Source: Vicingus serpentipes
GTDB lineage: Bacteria > Bacteroidota > Bacteroidia > Flavobacteriales_E > Vicingaceae
Direction: 5' to 3'
DNA: 64,000 nt
NCBI GenBank assembly: GCA_024103385.1
Contig: JAGFIT010000087.1
Location: 1 to 64,000 of the forward strand
Shown here: piece by piece, positions 52,033 through 60,059 of the stretch
How the letters are laid out: every line of letters begins with the position of its first letter
Numbering within the stretch: position 1 is the stretch's first letter
Notes under the pieces: generated by a model
Seen by the model: the letters and a program-made list of their open reading frames with translations, nothing else
Database searches by the model: none
What the model was told of the DNA's origin: nothing
Made by a program: the position numbers and the translations under genes

Positions 52033-52830
52033 TTAAAACGCTATACCTACAGAAATAGCAAATTTGAAATTGGGAAATAAAAAAGGTGCTTTAACACTCA
52101 CTTTATCATTTTCTGTGGTTACATTAACCTTGTCTCCAACAATCGTAAAATCCTTCATTTCTTCTCTAATTTCATTTCCCCATTTTTCATAATCAACATC
52201 CATATCTTCTGCCGTTATATCTACTTCAAACAAATAAGAATCAATTCCCAAACCAAAAAAATTCCAATCTATTGACACTTTCTGAGCGATTAACCATTGA
52301 TATCCAATCATCGCTCCTAACCCTAATTGCCTGAACCCTGCATCAAAATTGCCTATCACATCTATATCATAACCTGAACCATTATATGTAGCCTTAGATT
52401 GTTGAGTAGGTGTTAAATCTGCAAATTCTGAAGGTGTTGCTTCATAGCCAAATTCTGTCGAAGTTTCAATTTTATACTTGTTGTATTTTATGTATGGTGC
52501 AAAATAAAAACCTCTAGGAGCTTCTCTTAGAGAACTAGTATAAAAACGATATTCTCCACTTATAGAAAAACCTGTTACTCTATTTTTAAGATCAATTGTT
52601 CCTCCATAATCTTCAACTTTAGATTCGTCATAGATAAAATTGGGCAATTCGTTAGGGATTATTATCCCTAGGTTAATTTGAGCTGTTTGTTTTTCTTTAA
52701 TTACCCTTTCATAACCCACCCTGATCTCTCCCCATATAGTAGGAAGTATGCTTAATTTAACATTGTTGTTTTGAGTGTAAGATTTAATTCCCGCGATTAT
52801 TACTATACAAATTATAATACATTTTTTCAT
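52033..52830 (-). CDS. outer-membrane beta-barrel protein (DUF3575-like)
   Basis: About 265 residues from the ATG at 52830 (MKKCIIICIVIIAGIKSYTQ); a GTG 6 bases upstream is less likely. A signal peptide is followed by a barrel-like strand pattern (GEIRVGYERVIKEKQTAQINLGI, RGFYFAPYIKYNKY, RQLGLGAMIGYQW, DWNFFGLGIDSYLFE), with the last strand KFAISVGIAF ending in Phe, which is usual for outer-membrane barrels. The DUF3575 assignment is tentative. The function is unknown. Confidence 0.75.
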   Translation of the reverse strand: MKKCIIICIVIIAGIKSYTQNNNVKLSILPTIWGEIRVGYERVIKEKQTAQINLGIIIPNELPNFIYDESKVEDYGGTIDLKNRVTGFSISGEYRFYTSSLREAPRGFYFAPYIKYNKYKIETSTEFGYEATPSEFADLTPTQQSKATYNGSGYDIDVIGNFDAGFRQLGLGAMIGYQWLIAQKVSIDWNFFGLGIDSYLFEVDITAEDMDVDYEKWGNEIREEMKDFTIVGDKVNVTTENDKVSVKAPFLFPNFKFAISVGIAF

Positions 52831-52908
52831 TTCCACGATTTAATAAAGGCAAAGGAAATAATATTTTGTGATTTATTCAATAATACATTTTACATTCATT
52901 ATAATCAC

Positions 52909-52916
52909 TAAATTTG
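52909..52916 (+). promoter_or_regulatory. -7 promoter element of the first thiamine unit
   Basis: TAAATTTG matches TAnnTTTG and lies just before the first TPP riboswitch, so the riboswitch would be near the 5' end of the transcript. Confidence 0.5.
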
Positions 52917-52920
52917 GACT

Positions 52921-53076
52921 AAGCTTTGAGGGTGTCATAAGTTGTAAGTTTTAAGTTTTAAAGTTACTGAAACACGATTTACTTTTTACTTTCCTCTTTC
53001 TACTTTCAACCAAAAAGACTGAAATCATACCCTTTTAACCTGAATTCGGTAATGCGAACGCAGGAAAAAGTATCAG
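52921..53076 (+). ncRNA. TPP riboswitch with a long P3 arm
   Basis: The conserved THI-element blocks are GGGTGTC (52930-52936), CTGAAAT (53019-53025), ATACCC (53027-53032), AACCTGA (53037-53043), TAATGC (53050-53055) and GCAGG (53060-53064), in the correct order. CTGAAA replaces the usual CTGAGA. Between GTC and GAC lies an 80-base AT-rich segment that can fold into one extended P3 arm (AGTTG...CAAC; AAGT...ACTT). P1 may be CTTT with AAAG. It precedes the thiamine-binding protein, PnuC-type transporter and kinase genes by 57 bases, so TPP should repress thiamine salvage. Confidence 0.8.
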
Positions 53077-53132
53077 AAAAGGAGATAGCTTCCTAACTCA
53101 TTTTCAAAGCTATTTTACTAAAATTGTTAATT

Positions 53133-53381
53133 ATGAAAACAACAGTAGAAATAAGTAAATATCCATTAACCAATGATTACGAACCTCCTATTTTAGATTT
53201 TATTAATCGCTTAAATGAGAATACTAACTTTACTGTAAAAACTAATGCCACCAGTACACATATTACTGGCAATTACGATGAAGTCATGGAAGCTCTTCAA
53301 AAAGAAATAAAAACTTCTTTTGAAAAATATGGAAAAGCTATTTTTGTAATGAAAGTACTTTTAGGTGATTTGGGCATCTAA
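53133..53381 (+). CDS. thiamine-binding (MTH1187/YkoF-like) protein
   Basis: 82 residues from the ATG at 53133 (MKTTVEISKYPL); a TTG 9 bases upstream is less likely. The family fold (DUF77) is visible in VEISKYPLTNDYEPPILDFINRLN, VKTNATSTHITGNYDEVMEALQKEI and KAIFVMKVLLGD. Members bind thiamine or hydroxymethylpyrimidine derivatives. It directly follows a TPP riboswitch and overlaps the transporter gene by 17 bases, which supports the role. Confidence 0.88.
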   Translation: MKTTVEISKYPLTNDYEPPILDFINRLNENTNFTVKTNATSTHITGNYDEVMEALQKEIKTSFEKYGKAIFVMKVLLGDLGI

Positions 53382-53952
53382 CCATATTGACTTATTGCTT
53401 GAAATAATAGCGGTAATTTTGGGAATTATTTATGTTTTTTTAGCAGCAAAAAACAAAATTTCTTGTTGGATATATGGAATATTGGGCTCACTGCTCAGTA
53501 TTATCCTTTTTGTGTTTTATGCAAAACTATATGCTGAAGCAATGTTGTATTTATTTTATGTAGCAGCAGGGATTTACGGCTGGGTAAACTGGAAAAATCA
53601 AAAACATGAATCCGAAGTTTATCAGAAAAAAATATCAACACACCTGTTTATTGTTAGCTGTGGAGTTGGGTTATCAATTGGACTTTATTTGATCTTAACC
53701 ACATTTTTTAAAGAAGCAAAAAAACCTTTAATTGATTCATTTACAACCGTTTTCAGTCTTATTGCTACTTACTTAACTACCAAAAAATGGATAGCAAATT
53801 GGATTTATTGGATTGTAATAGACGTGGTAAGCACCTATCTTTATTTTAGTAGAGGCCTAGAAATTTATGCCTTATTAATGCTAGCTTATTCTTTTATAGC
53901 TCTTTATGGTTATTGGGAATGGAAAAAATTAAATGTTATTAAAGTTGACTAA
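53365..53952 (+). CDS. PnuC-family transporter, probable thiamine transporter PnuT
   Basis: 195 residues from a GTG start. It has about seven transmembrane segments (IIAVILGIIYVFLAAK, WIYGILGSLLSIILFVFYA, LYLFYVAAGIYGWVNWKNQ, FSLIATYLTTKKWIANWIYWIVIDVVSTYLY) with the PnuC family W-[IV]-x-N-W and W-x-[IV]-V-x-D motifs. PnuC imports nicotinamide riboside; members under TPP riboswitches are thiamine transporters. Here a riboswitch, a thiamine-binding protein and a thiamine TonB receptor surround it. It overlaps both neighbours (17 and 20 bases). Confidence 0.9.
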   Translation: MIWASNHIDLLLEIIAVILGIIYVFLAAKNKISCWIYGILGSLLSIILFVFYAKLYAEAMLYLFYVAAGIYGWVNWKNQKHESEVYQKKISTHLFIVSCGVGLSIGLYLILTTFFKEAKKPLIDSFTTVFSLIATYLTTKKWIANWIYWIVIDVVSTYLYFSRGLEIYALLMLAYSFIALYGYWEWKKLNVIKVD

Positions 53953-54484
53953 GAAAATTGTTATAACAGGACCCGAATCTTCAGGGAAAACAACTCTAAC
54001 AAAGTTATTAGCCGAAGAATACAATACCACTTTTGTCAAAGAATATGCCCGAGAATACCTATCAACCCTTCGACATTCCGATAGCTATCGGAATCAGAGT
54101 GGCAAATCATACAGTTTGGATGATGTATTGAAAATGGCAAAAGAACAGTTAAATCAAGAAGAAAATGCTCCTCAACAACTTTGTTTTTTTGATACCGATT
54201 TAACGGTTTATGCCATTTGGATAAAAAAAAAATACAACTTAGAAATAGATTGGATTACTCAACATTTAAAAACAAGTATGGATAAATTATATTTGTTGTG
54301 TGATGTAAATATTAAATGGGAAGAAGACCCTTTAAGAGAACATCCTGATATTAAAGATAGAAAACGATTGTTTCAAGACTATATCAACTTACTAGAAAAA
54401 TACCAGCTTCCTTACCATATTATTTCTGGAGATATTCCAACCAGAATAAAAAAAGTGAAGAAAATAATCCGTCAATTAAATTAA
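53933..54484 (+). CDS. NadR-like P-loop kinase, probably for thiamine or a related riboside
   Basis: 183 residues. The Walker A motif is GPESSGKTT (about residues 12-20), the Walker-B-like Asp is in CFFDTDLTVYAI, and REHPDIKDR is the lid segment. It resembles the ribosylnicotinamide-kinase half of NadR. Residues about 48-54 (SDSYRNQ) are encoded by a 20-base palindromic repeat at 54075-54094, an in-frame insertion. It overlaps the PnuC gene by 20 bases, so it may phosphorylate the imported thiamine and trap it; substrate is inferred. Confidence 0.8.
   Translation: MLLKLTKKIVITGPESSGKTTLTKLLAEEYNTTFVKEYAREYLSTLRHSDSYRNQSGKSYSLDDVLKMAKEQLNQEENAPQQLCFFDTDLTVYAIWIKKKYNLEIDWITQHLKTSMDKLYLLCDVNIKWEEDPLREHPDIKDRKRLFQDYINLLEKYQLPYHIISGDIPTRIKKVKKIIRQLN
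54075..54094. repeat. palindromic repeat (family B) in frame inside the NadR-like gene
   Basis: ATTCCGATAGCTATCGGAAT is a perfect 20-base palindrome and shares CCGATAGCTATCGG with 9518-9535. It is read through as sense codons. The surrounding protein (REYLSTLRH and SGKSYSLDD) would be continuous without it, giving an insertion of about 10 residues. Confidence 0.85.
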
Positions 54485-54488
54485 TTTA

Positions 54489-54496
54489 TACCTTTG
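54489..54496 (+). promoter_or_regulatory. -7 promoter element before the second TPP riboswitch
   Basis: TACCTTTG matches TAnnTTTG, 5 bases after the kinase stop and 12 bases before the GGGGTG block. So the receptor gene probably has its own promoter and own riboswitch. Confidence 0.55.
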
Positions 54497-54504
54497 CTTC
54501 GTCT

Positions 54505-54602
54505 CATGGGGTGCCTTACTTTTCAGGCTGAGATTATACCCATTTACGCTAAAAATGTTTGGCGTAAAGAACCTGATCCAGATAATGCTGGCGTAGGTAA
54601 GT
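54505..54602 (+). ncRNA. TPP riboswitch before the TonB receptor gene
   Basis: The conserved blocks are GGGGTGCC (54508-54515), GGCTGAGA (54526-54533), ATACCC (54536-54541), GAACCTGATCC (54569-54579), GATAATGCTGGCGTAGGTAA (54581-54600). Blocks and order are near-consensus. A facultative stem TTACGC/GCGTAA (54544-54549, 54562-54567) is inserted between the ATACCC and GAACCTGA blocks. A 60-base leader to the receptor ATG could hold the expression platform. Confidence 0.95.
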
Positions 54603-54662
54603 TAAATTTATTATTAACATAACGAATGTGCTACCCCACATCGTTCGTCTTATTTTATTAAG

Positions 54663-57104
54663 ATGAAAAAAATCATTACATGTGCGATAAGCATCGCATC
54701 AAGTTTAAGCTGTTTAGCTCAATTTAACATCTCAGGAACAGTTAAAGATTCAACACTACAAAACATTACTGGAGCAACCATAAAAGTTGCTGAAACTTAC
54801 AAAGGGGTTTTCACTGACAACAACGGAGCATATCAACTGGCTAATGTTAAACCAGGTCAGTATGTGATAGAAGTTAGTTTTATAGGTTATTCCTCACAAA
54901 AAAAAGACGTAACGATTACTGATAAAGATGTGGAGCTTCATTTTCAGATTCAACAATCAACTACTTCTCTAGGAGAAGTTATTGTTTCAAGTACTCGAGT
55001 AGAAGAAAACGCTCCTTTTGCCCACACCAATATTTTAAAACAAGATTTTGAAAAAAATAACTTAGGTCAGGACATTCCTATCTTATTACAAAATTCTCCT
55101 TCAATGGTTTCAACAAGTGATGCTGGAGCTGGAGTAGGTTATACCGGGTTTCGTTTACGAGGTTCTGATGCCACTAGAATTAACGTGACCATTAATGGTA
55201 TTCCTGTGAATGATGCAGAATCACAAGGAACCTATTGGGTAAATATGCCCGATTTTGCTTCTTCAACTGAAAACATCCAAATCCAACGTGGTGTAGGTTC
55301 ATCCACCAATGGAGCTAGTGCTTTTGGTGGCAGTATTAATTTACAAACCGACAACCTTAACGAAAAAGCTTACGGTTCAATTTCAGCTTCTTATGGTTCT
55401 TTTAATACGCATAAAGAAACCGTGAAATTTGGTACTGGCTTAATCAATAAAAATTGGGCTTTTGATGGAAGAATATCCAATGTTCAATCTGATGGTTATA
55501 TTGACAGAGCTACTTCTGATTTAAAAAGTTACTACTTATCTGCTGGTTATTATAGTAAGAAAACAGCTATAAAAGCCATTACTTTTTCAGGAAAAGAAAA
55601 AACCTATCAAAGTTGGTGGGGAACTCCAGAAAGTAGAATTACAGGAAATAAAAAAGAAATGGAAACCCATGCCACAAATAATTGGTTAGATGATGCTCAA
55701 ACATATAACCTCTTAAATTCTGGAAGAACTTACAACTATTATCAATACGACAATGAAACCGATAATTACCAGCAAGACCATTATCAATTGCACGTCTCAA
55801 ACCAGTTTAACGATAAATTAAATGCAACTATGGCTTTTCATTATACTTATGGAAGAGGGTATTATGAGCAGTTCAGAAAACAAGATAATTTTTCATCATA
55901 CGGCTTATCCGATTTAATTATTAATACAGATACCATTACTTCATCGGACATTATTAGAAGGAGATGGTTGAGTAATGATTTTTATGGCAGCACATTTAAC
56001 CTCAACTATAAAAACACTAAAGTAAAATTAACTTTTGGTGGTGCTTACAACATTTATGATGGTGACCATTATGGAGAAATTATATGGGCTCAATTTGCTA
56101 ATGAAAGCAGTATCAGAGACCGGTATTACGACAATAATGGTTTAAAAAAAGATTTTAATTCATTCTTAAAAGCAACTTATTCAATTGCCTCTAAAACCAC
56201 CATTTTTGGAGATTTACAAATCAGAACAATAGATTATAAAGCATCTGGAATCGACAATAATTTAGGTACAATTGCTGTTGACACCAACTTTGTATTTTTT
56301 AACCCTAAGGCAGGAGTTAATCACCAGCTCAATGAAAAAATACGGCTTTATGCTTCTTTTAGTGTAGGAAATAAAGAACCCAGTAGAAATGATTTTATAG
56401 ACAATCCTGCCAACAAACAACCTAAACATGAAACGTTGTTTGATTATGAAGCAGGAATTGATTTAAAATTCAAAAAAATACTGATTCAGGGTAATTTCTA
56501 TTATATGGATTACACCAATCAATTAATTTTAACAGGAGAACTTAACGATGTTGGTTCAAGTGTAAGAACCAACGTAGCTAAAAGTCATAGAACTGGTTTA
56601 GAATTGGTAAGTAGCTTCTTGATAAGTAAAAAAGTAAAACTAAATGTTAATGCCACTTATTCTCAAAACAAAATTAATGACTTTACAGAAATTTTGTATG
56701 ATTATACAACAGGGTTTGATATTATAGAAAATAAATATAAGAATACAGATATAGCGTTTTCTCCAAATGTAATTGCTGCTGCTGCTATTGAATACAATCC
56801 GTTTAAAGGAATTAACCTCATGTTGCAAACAAAATATGTAGGTGATCAATTTTTGGATAACACATCAAATGCTAACCGTAAAATTGATGCTTACCAAACA
56901 ATTGATGCTCGCTTATCGTATTCTATTTTTCCAAAAAGATTAAAAGAAATTTCGTTTAACTTTTTAGCAAATAATATTTTAAACACTTTATATAGTAGTA
57001 ATGGTTACACATATAGCTATATTGTTGGAGAAATCATTACAGAAAACTTTTATTACCCTCAGGCTGGCACCAACTTCTTAGTTGGGATGACGGTTAAGTT
57101 TTAG
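54663..57104 (+). CDS. TonB-dependent receptor, probable thiamine uptake
   Basis: 813 residues. A signal peptide (MKKIITCAISIASSLSCLAQ) is followed by a carboxypeptidase-regulatory-like domain (FNISGTVKDSTLQNITGATIKV; PGQYVIEVSFIGYSSQ) typical of Bacteroidota receptors, a plug domain (LGEVIVSSTRVEENAPFAHTNI; GFRLRGSDATRINVTINGIPVNDAESQG) and a 22-strand-type barrel ending in FLVGMTVKF. The direct TPP riboswitch indicates that it imports thiamine or a precursor. No TonB box can be named with certainty. Confidence 0.92.
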   Translation: MKKIITCAISIASSLSCLAQFNISGTVKDSTLQNITGATIKVAETYKGVFTDNNGAYQLANVKPGQYVIEVSFIGYSSQKKDVTITDKDVELHFQIQQSTTSLGEVIVSSTRVEENAPFAHTNILKQDFEKNNLGQDIPILLQNSPSMVSTSDAGAGVGYTGFRLRGSDATRINVTINGIPVNDAESQGTYWVNMPDFASSTENIQIQRGVGSSTNGASAFGGSINLQTDNLNEKAYGSISASYGSFNTHKETVKFGTGLINKNWAFDGRISNVQSDGYIDRATSDLKSYYLSAGYYSKKTAIKAITFSGKEKTYQSWWGTPESRITGNKKEMETHATNNWLDDAQTYNLLNSGRTYNYYQYDNETDNYQQDHYQLHVSNQFNDKLNATMAFHYTYGRGYYEQFRKQDNFSSYGLSDLIINTDTITSSDIIRRRWLSNDFYGSTFNLNYKNTKVKLTFGGAYNIYDGDHYGEIIWAQFANESSIRDRYYDNNGLKKDFNSFLKATYSIASKTTIFGDLQIRTIDYKASGIDNNLGTIAVDTNFVFFNPKAGVNHQLNEKIRLYASFSVGNKEPSRNDFIDNPANKQPKHETLFDYEAGIDLKFKKILIQGNFYYMDYTNQLILTGELNDVGSSVRTNVAKSHRTGLELVSSFLISKKVKLNVNATYSQNKINDFTEILYDYTTGFDIIENKYKNTDIAFSPNVIAAAAIEYNPFKGINLMLQTKYVGDQFLDNTSNANRKIDAYQTIDARLSYSIFPKRLKEISFNFLANNILNTLYSSNGYTYSYIVGEIITENFYYPQAGTNFLVGMTVKF

Positions 57105-57164
57105 TTCATGCTCCTCATTCTCCTTTACGGAGAGAAAAGGAGTATTTAGTTTAGTTCAACCCTT

Positions 57165-57192
57165 AAGTTCCTCTATAAAGAGGAACTTTTTT
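57165..57192 (+). terminator. intrinsic terminator after the receptor gene
   Basis: AAGTTCCTCT-ATAA-AGAGGAACTT (57165-57188), followed by T. It is preceded by a less regular inverted segment CTCCTTTACGGAGAGAAAAGGAG (57119-57141), which may be a decayed family-A repeat. Confidence 0.85.
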
Positions 57193-57237
57193 CTTATCGA
57201 CTTTTTCTTACTTTTGAAAGGAACTAACTAATACAGA

Positions 57238-57663
57238 ATGGCTGAAAATAAAACACAAAAAACTCAATTGAATGTTGAAGATTTTATCAATGCTGTAGAA
57301 CACGAAGGGAAAAGAAAAGATGCTTTTGAAATTTTGGAAATGATGAAAACCATAACTAAAGAAAAGCCTAGAATGTGGGGAACAAGTATTATCGGTTTTG
57401 GAGATGTACATTACAAATATGCAAGTGGTAGAGAGGGCGATTGGTTTAAAGTTGGATTCTCTCCTCGTAAAGCTAATATCTCTTTATATCTGATGGGATG
57501 CGATATTTCTAAAGCAGGTGAAATGCTAAAAAAATTAGGAAAACATAAAACCGGGAAAGGTTGCTTATATATAAATAAGTTAGCTGATATAGATACAGGA
57601 GTATTAAAAGATTTGATAAAAGAAGGATATGAAAATGGTCACATTGGAACAGAAAATCATTAA
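57238..57663 (+). CDS. DUF1801 domain protein
   Basis: 141 residues. The pattern KTQKTQLNVEDFINAVEHEGKRKDAFEILEMMKTITKEKPRMWGTSIIGFGDVHYKYASGREGDWFKVGFSPRKANISLYLMGC fits the YdhG-like DUF1801 fold (cysteine C in LMGC is not conserved in the family as far as I know). Cytoplasmic. Function unknown. Its stop overlaps the ATG of the truncated hemoglobin gene by 1 base (TAATG). Confidence 0.85.
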   Translation: MAENKTQKTQLNVEDFINAVEHEGKRKDAFEILEMMKTITKEKPRMWGTSIIGFGDVHYKYASGREGDWFKVGFSPRKANISLYLMGCDISKAGEMLKKLGKHKTGKGCLYINKLADIDTGVLKDLIKEGYENGHIGTENH

Positions 57664-58034
57664 TGAGAGACATTGAAACCAAAGAAGATTTATCCTTTTT
57701 AATGAATGCCTTTTATTCTAAAATGCTAAAGGATAAAGAAATAGGCTATATCTTTACAGAAGTAGCTCAATTAGATTTAGAAAAACACCTTCCTTCTCTA
57801 ACTAACTTTTGGGAAAACATGTTGCTTCAACCCAATGGTTATAAAAAAAATATAATGGATATCCACCTTCAATTGAATGGGAAAGAAAAATTAATGCCCC
57901 AACACTTTGAACGCTGGTTGTTCTTATTAAATGAAACCGTTACTGAAAATTTCAAAGGAGAAAAAGTGACACAAATGTTGAATAGTTCCAAAAATATTGC
58001 TGCTATGATGCAATATAAAATGGATTTAACTTAA
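57663..58034 (+). CDS. group III truncated hemoglobin
   Basis: 123 residues. The proximal His is in MPQHFERWLFLL, whose HFxxWL pattern is typical of group III. The E-helix region LTNFWENMLLQPNGYKKNIMDIHLQL fits the class. The protein binds O2 or NO in other species. It is translationally coupled to the DUF1801 gene. Its last 4 bases overlap the convergent small membrane protein gene. Confidence 0.92.
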   Translation: MRDIETKEDLSFLMNAFYSKMLKDKEIGYIFTEVAQLDLEKHLPSLTNFWENMLLQPNGYKKNIMDIHLQLNGKEKLMPQHFERWLFLLNETVTENFKGEKVTQMLNSSKNIAAMMQYKMDLT

Positions 58035-58216
58035 TGTAAAAACCGATTAACAATTACATAAGCTACAGCTACTACTAAAATTGCTATTAACACCCAATAA
58101 GTACCTTTAAACAATTCTTTGTTTGCTCTACTGTCTTTGTAAAACAAATAACCTATTACTACTAGAAAGGTTATAATAAAGCAGATAGCAAATATTTTCT
58201 GACCAGGTGTAAACAT
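58031..58216 (-). CDS. small membrane protein
   Basis: 61 residues with two transmembrane segments (KIFAICFIITFLVVIGYLFY and YWVLIAILVVAVAYVIVN) joined by a charged loop (KDSRANKELFKGT). The family is unknown to me. It is downstream of the Smr gene by 9 bases and probably in one operon with it and the secreted protein before it. Confidence 0.7.
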   Translation of the reverse strand: MFTPGQKIFAICFIITFLVVIGYLFYKDSRANKELFKGTYWVLIAILVVAVAYVIVNRFLH

Positions 58217-58225
58217 CTCCCAAAG

Positions 58226-58480
58226 TTAAAATTTAAAATAGACAAACAACCGCCCAAAATTCTTACTATCTTTGTCTATTCTATGATATTGGTTTTTAAT
58301 GTGGGGTTGTTGTAAAAAGCGAATAACCTTTTTCTTCAATTGTCCTGAACCTTTTCCAGGAATAATTTCTACGATTTTAATTTTTTTAGCTACCGCCTCT
58401 TCAATAACACTATTTAAAGCAGTATCGATTGCTTTTGCGTTATTGTAAACATCATGTAAATCCAATTGAAGTTTTGCCAT
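58226..58480 (-). CDS. Smr-domain protein
   Basis: 84 residues from the ATG at 58480. The first motif is LQLDLHDVYNNA (the LDLH strand) and the second is VEIIPGKGSGQLKKKVIRFL, which contains the TGxG-like HGKG loop (IPGKGSG). This is a stand-alone Smr domain, a nicking-endonuclease-like module also used in ribosome-collision and RNA processes. The start overlaps the stop of the upstream gene (TGATG). Confidence 0.88.
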   Translation of the reverse strand: MAKLQLDLHDVYNNAKAIDTALNSVIEEAVAKKIKIVEIIPGKGSGQLKKKVIRFLQQPHIKNQYHRIDKDSKNFGRLFVYFKF

Positions 58481-58911
58481 CAATCTGCCTTAGAAGCAAC
58501 TATTTTCCAATCATTATCTTCTTTTTTCATACTCACATGGATAATGATTGGATTTTCTTTTCTAAAAGTAGCTTTCACACTCACTTCATTGTTATTTTCG
58601 GCAAAATCAATTACTTCAAAAACAAAGTAACTGTCTAAATTTCCTTTATAAATATTCTTAAAAGTAGTTATTTCAACATGCGTCATCACCTTAACACGCT
58701 TATTAAACTTAAAAACAATTAAATTGTTAGGAATCTTATCATCATTAATAATTAGTAATGGGGTTTCTCCAGACTGTTCTTCTTCAGTATAATGCCCCTT
58801 TAAAGCATGCAAATCAATTGTTTTTTGGATAACAATATTAATATCCCTAGAACTCTGTCCAAAAAACAATGAAGGAATAAAAAAACACAATATAAAGGCA
58901 ATTTTTCTCAT
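58480..58911 (-). CDS. secreted hypothetical protein
   Basis: 143 residues from the ATG at 58911 (MRKIAFILCFFIPSLFFGQ). The signal peptide has no lipobox, so the product is probably periplasmic. The rest is a single alpha/beta domain (NLIVFKFNKRVKVMTHVEITTFKNIYKG; EVSVKATFRKENPIIIHVSMKKEDNDWKIV) that I do not recognise. It is the first of a three-gene operon with the Smr and small membrane protein genes. Confidence 0.7.
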   Translation of the reverse strand: MRKIAFILCFFIPSLFFGQSSRDINIVIQKTIDLHALKGHYTEEEQSGETPLLIINDDKIPNNLIVFKFNKRVKVMTHVEITTFKNIYKGNLDSYFVFEVIDFAENNNEVSVKATFRKENPIIIHVSMKKEDNDWKIVASKAD

Positions 58912-59000
58912 ATATATACGCATCAAAAATCTAGGTTATATTGTACGTAAAAATAATAAAAATGTTACACGATTTATTTTTGAGACTCGCCCAACCACTT

Positions 59001-59034
59001 TTTTGTTTTCTTAAATAAAAAAATAGTAACTTTG
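59001..59034 (+). promoter_or_regulatory. promoter of the 59068 lipoprotein gene
   Basis: TTTTG (59001-59005), 21 bases, TAACTTTG (59027-59034): -33 and -7 elements at the typical spacing. The ATG is 33 bases downstream. Confidence 0.65.
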
Positions 59035-59067
59035 ATTAACAATTAAACCACTATAAATAAGCAAGAT

Positions 59068-59928
59068 ATGAAATCTTTAAACTTAATAAGCATTATAATT
59101 ATATTGGTAATTTCTATTACTAGTTGTAGAAAAGATAAAAAAACCATTGATAGCGATACTTTTTCATCTCAAGATAACAGTACTGCTGAAAACTTGTTTG
59201 CTGATGTAAAAAAGGTAGTAGAAGAAGTAGCTAATGATGAAGGAGAAAGTAACAAAAAAGGAGATAAGGCTAATAAATACTCGTTTGGATCTTGTGCCAC
59301 AGTGAGTATAACTCCTACTTGGGCTGACACTACCTGGCCAAAAACATTAACCATCGATTTTGGAACAACTAATTGTACTGGATATTATGGCGTTAATCGA
59401 AGAGGAATTATTACTGTTAACCTAACAGGGCGTTACAGAGATCCTGGAACTGTTTTAACCGTAAGTTTAAATAATTATTACGTAAATGATTATAAGGTTG
59501 AGGGCACTAAAACATTAACTAATAATGGTCGAAACTCCAACAATAACCTTTCTTACAGTGTAAATGTTACTGGTGGTAAGATTATTGACCCTAATGGTAA
59601 ATCCATTCAATGGGCATCTTCATATACGAGTGAATGGGTTGAAGGAGAATCCACTAATTTATTTACAGATGGAATAAGCGGCTTATGTGATGATGTTTAT
59701 TTAATTACGGGTGGAGGAAATGGAATTAATAGAAACGGATTAGCTTTTTCTGCAAACATCATTTCCCCTTTACGTAAAGAAATTTGTTGTAGATGGATAG
59801 TGAGTGGTTCTTATGAAATAATCCCTAGTGGTTTATCTAAACGTGTTGCTGATTTTGGAAACGGTACTTGCGACAATTCAGCAACTGTAACCATTAATGG
59901 AAATACCTACAACATTAAAATGTTCTAA
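59068..59928 (+). CDS. hypothetical lipoprotein
   Basis: 286 residues. Signal peptide with lipobox (ISITSCRK, Cys at about 20). A charged, low-complexity linker (about 25-70: SSQDNSTAENLFADVKKVVEEVANDEGE) leads to a beta-rich domain with six or more cysteines (SFGSCATVSI; GTTNCTGYYG; GLCDDVY; EICCRWIVSG; GTCDNSATV) that may form disulfides. I recall this type of outer-membrane-attached protein in Bacteroidota but know no function. It has its own promoter and a strong terminator. Confidence 0.75.
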   Translation: MKSLNLISIIIILVISITSCRKDKKTIDSDTFSSQDNSTAENLFADVKKVVEEVANDEGESNKKGDKANKYSFGSCATVSITPTWADTTWPKTLTIDFGTTNCTGYYGVNRRGIITVNLTGRYRDPGTVLTVSLNNYYVNDYKVEGTKTLTNNGRNSNNNLSYSVNVTGGKIIDPNGKSIQWASSYTSEWVEGESTNLFTDGISGLCDDVYLITGGGNGINRNGLAFSANIISPLRKEICCRWIVSGSYEIIPSGLSKRVADFGNGTCDNSATVTINGNTYNIKMF

Positions 59929-59943
59929 CATTCCTACTTACAT

Positions 59944-59989
59944 TATAAAAAGAGAAAAAGCGGGGATGCCCGCTTTTTCTCTTTTTATA
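59944..59989 (+). terminator. long-stem terminator after the lipoprotein gene
   Basis: A perfect 21-pair stem (TATAAAAAGAGAAAAAGCGGG / CCCGCTTTTTCTCTTTTTATA) with loop GATG, T-rich at the 3' arm. Strong termination is likely. Confidence 0.88.
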
Positions 59990-60059
59990 GCTATACTTCC
60001 ATTTATGTATATAAGTGACCATTGGTGTAAGTAAAGCGGAATAAATCAGAGAATAAAAG

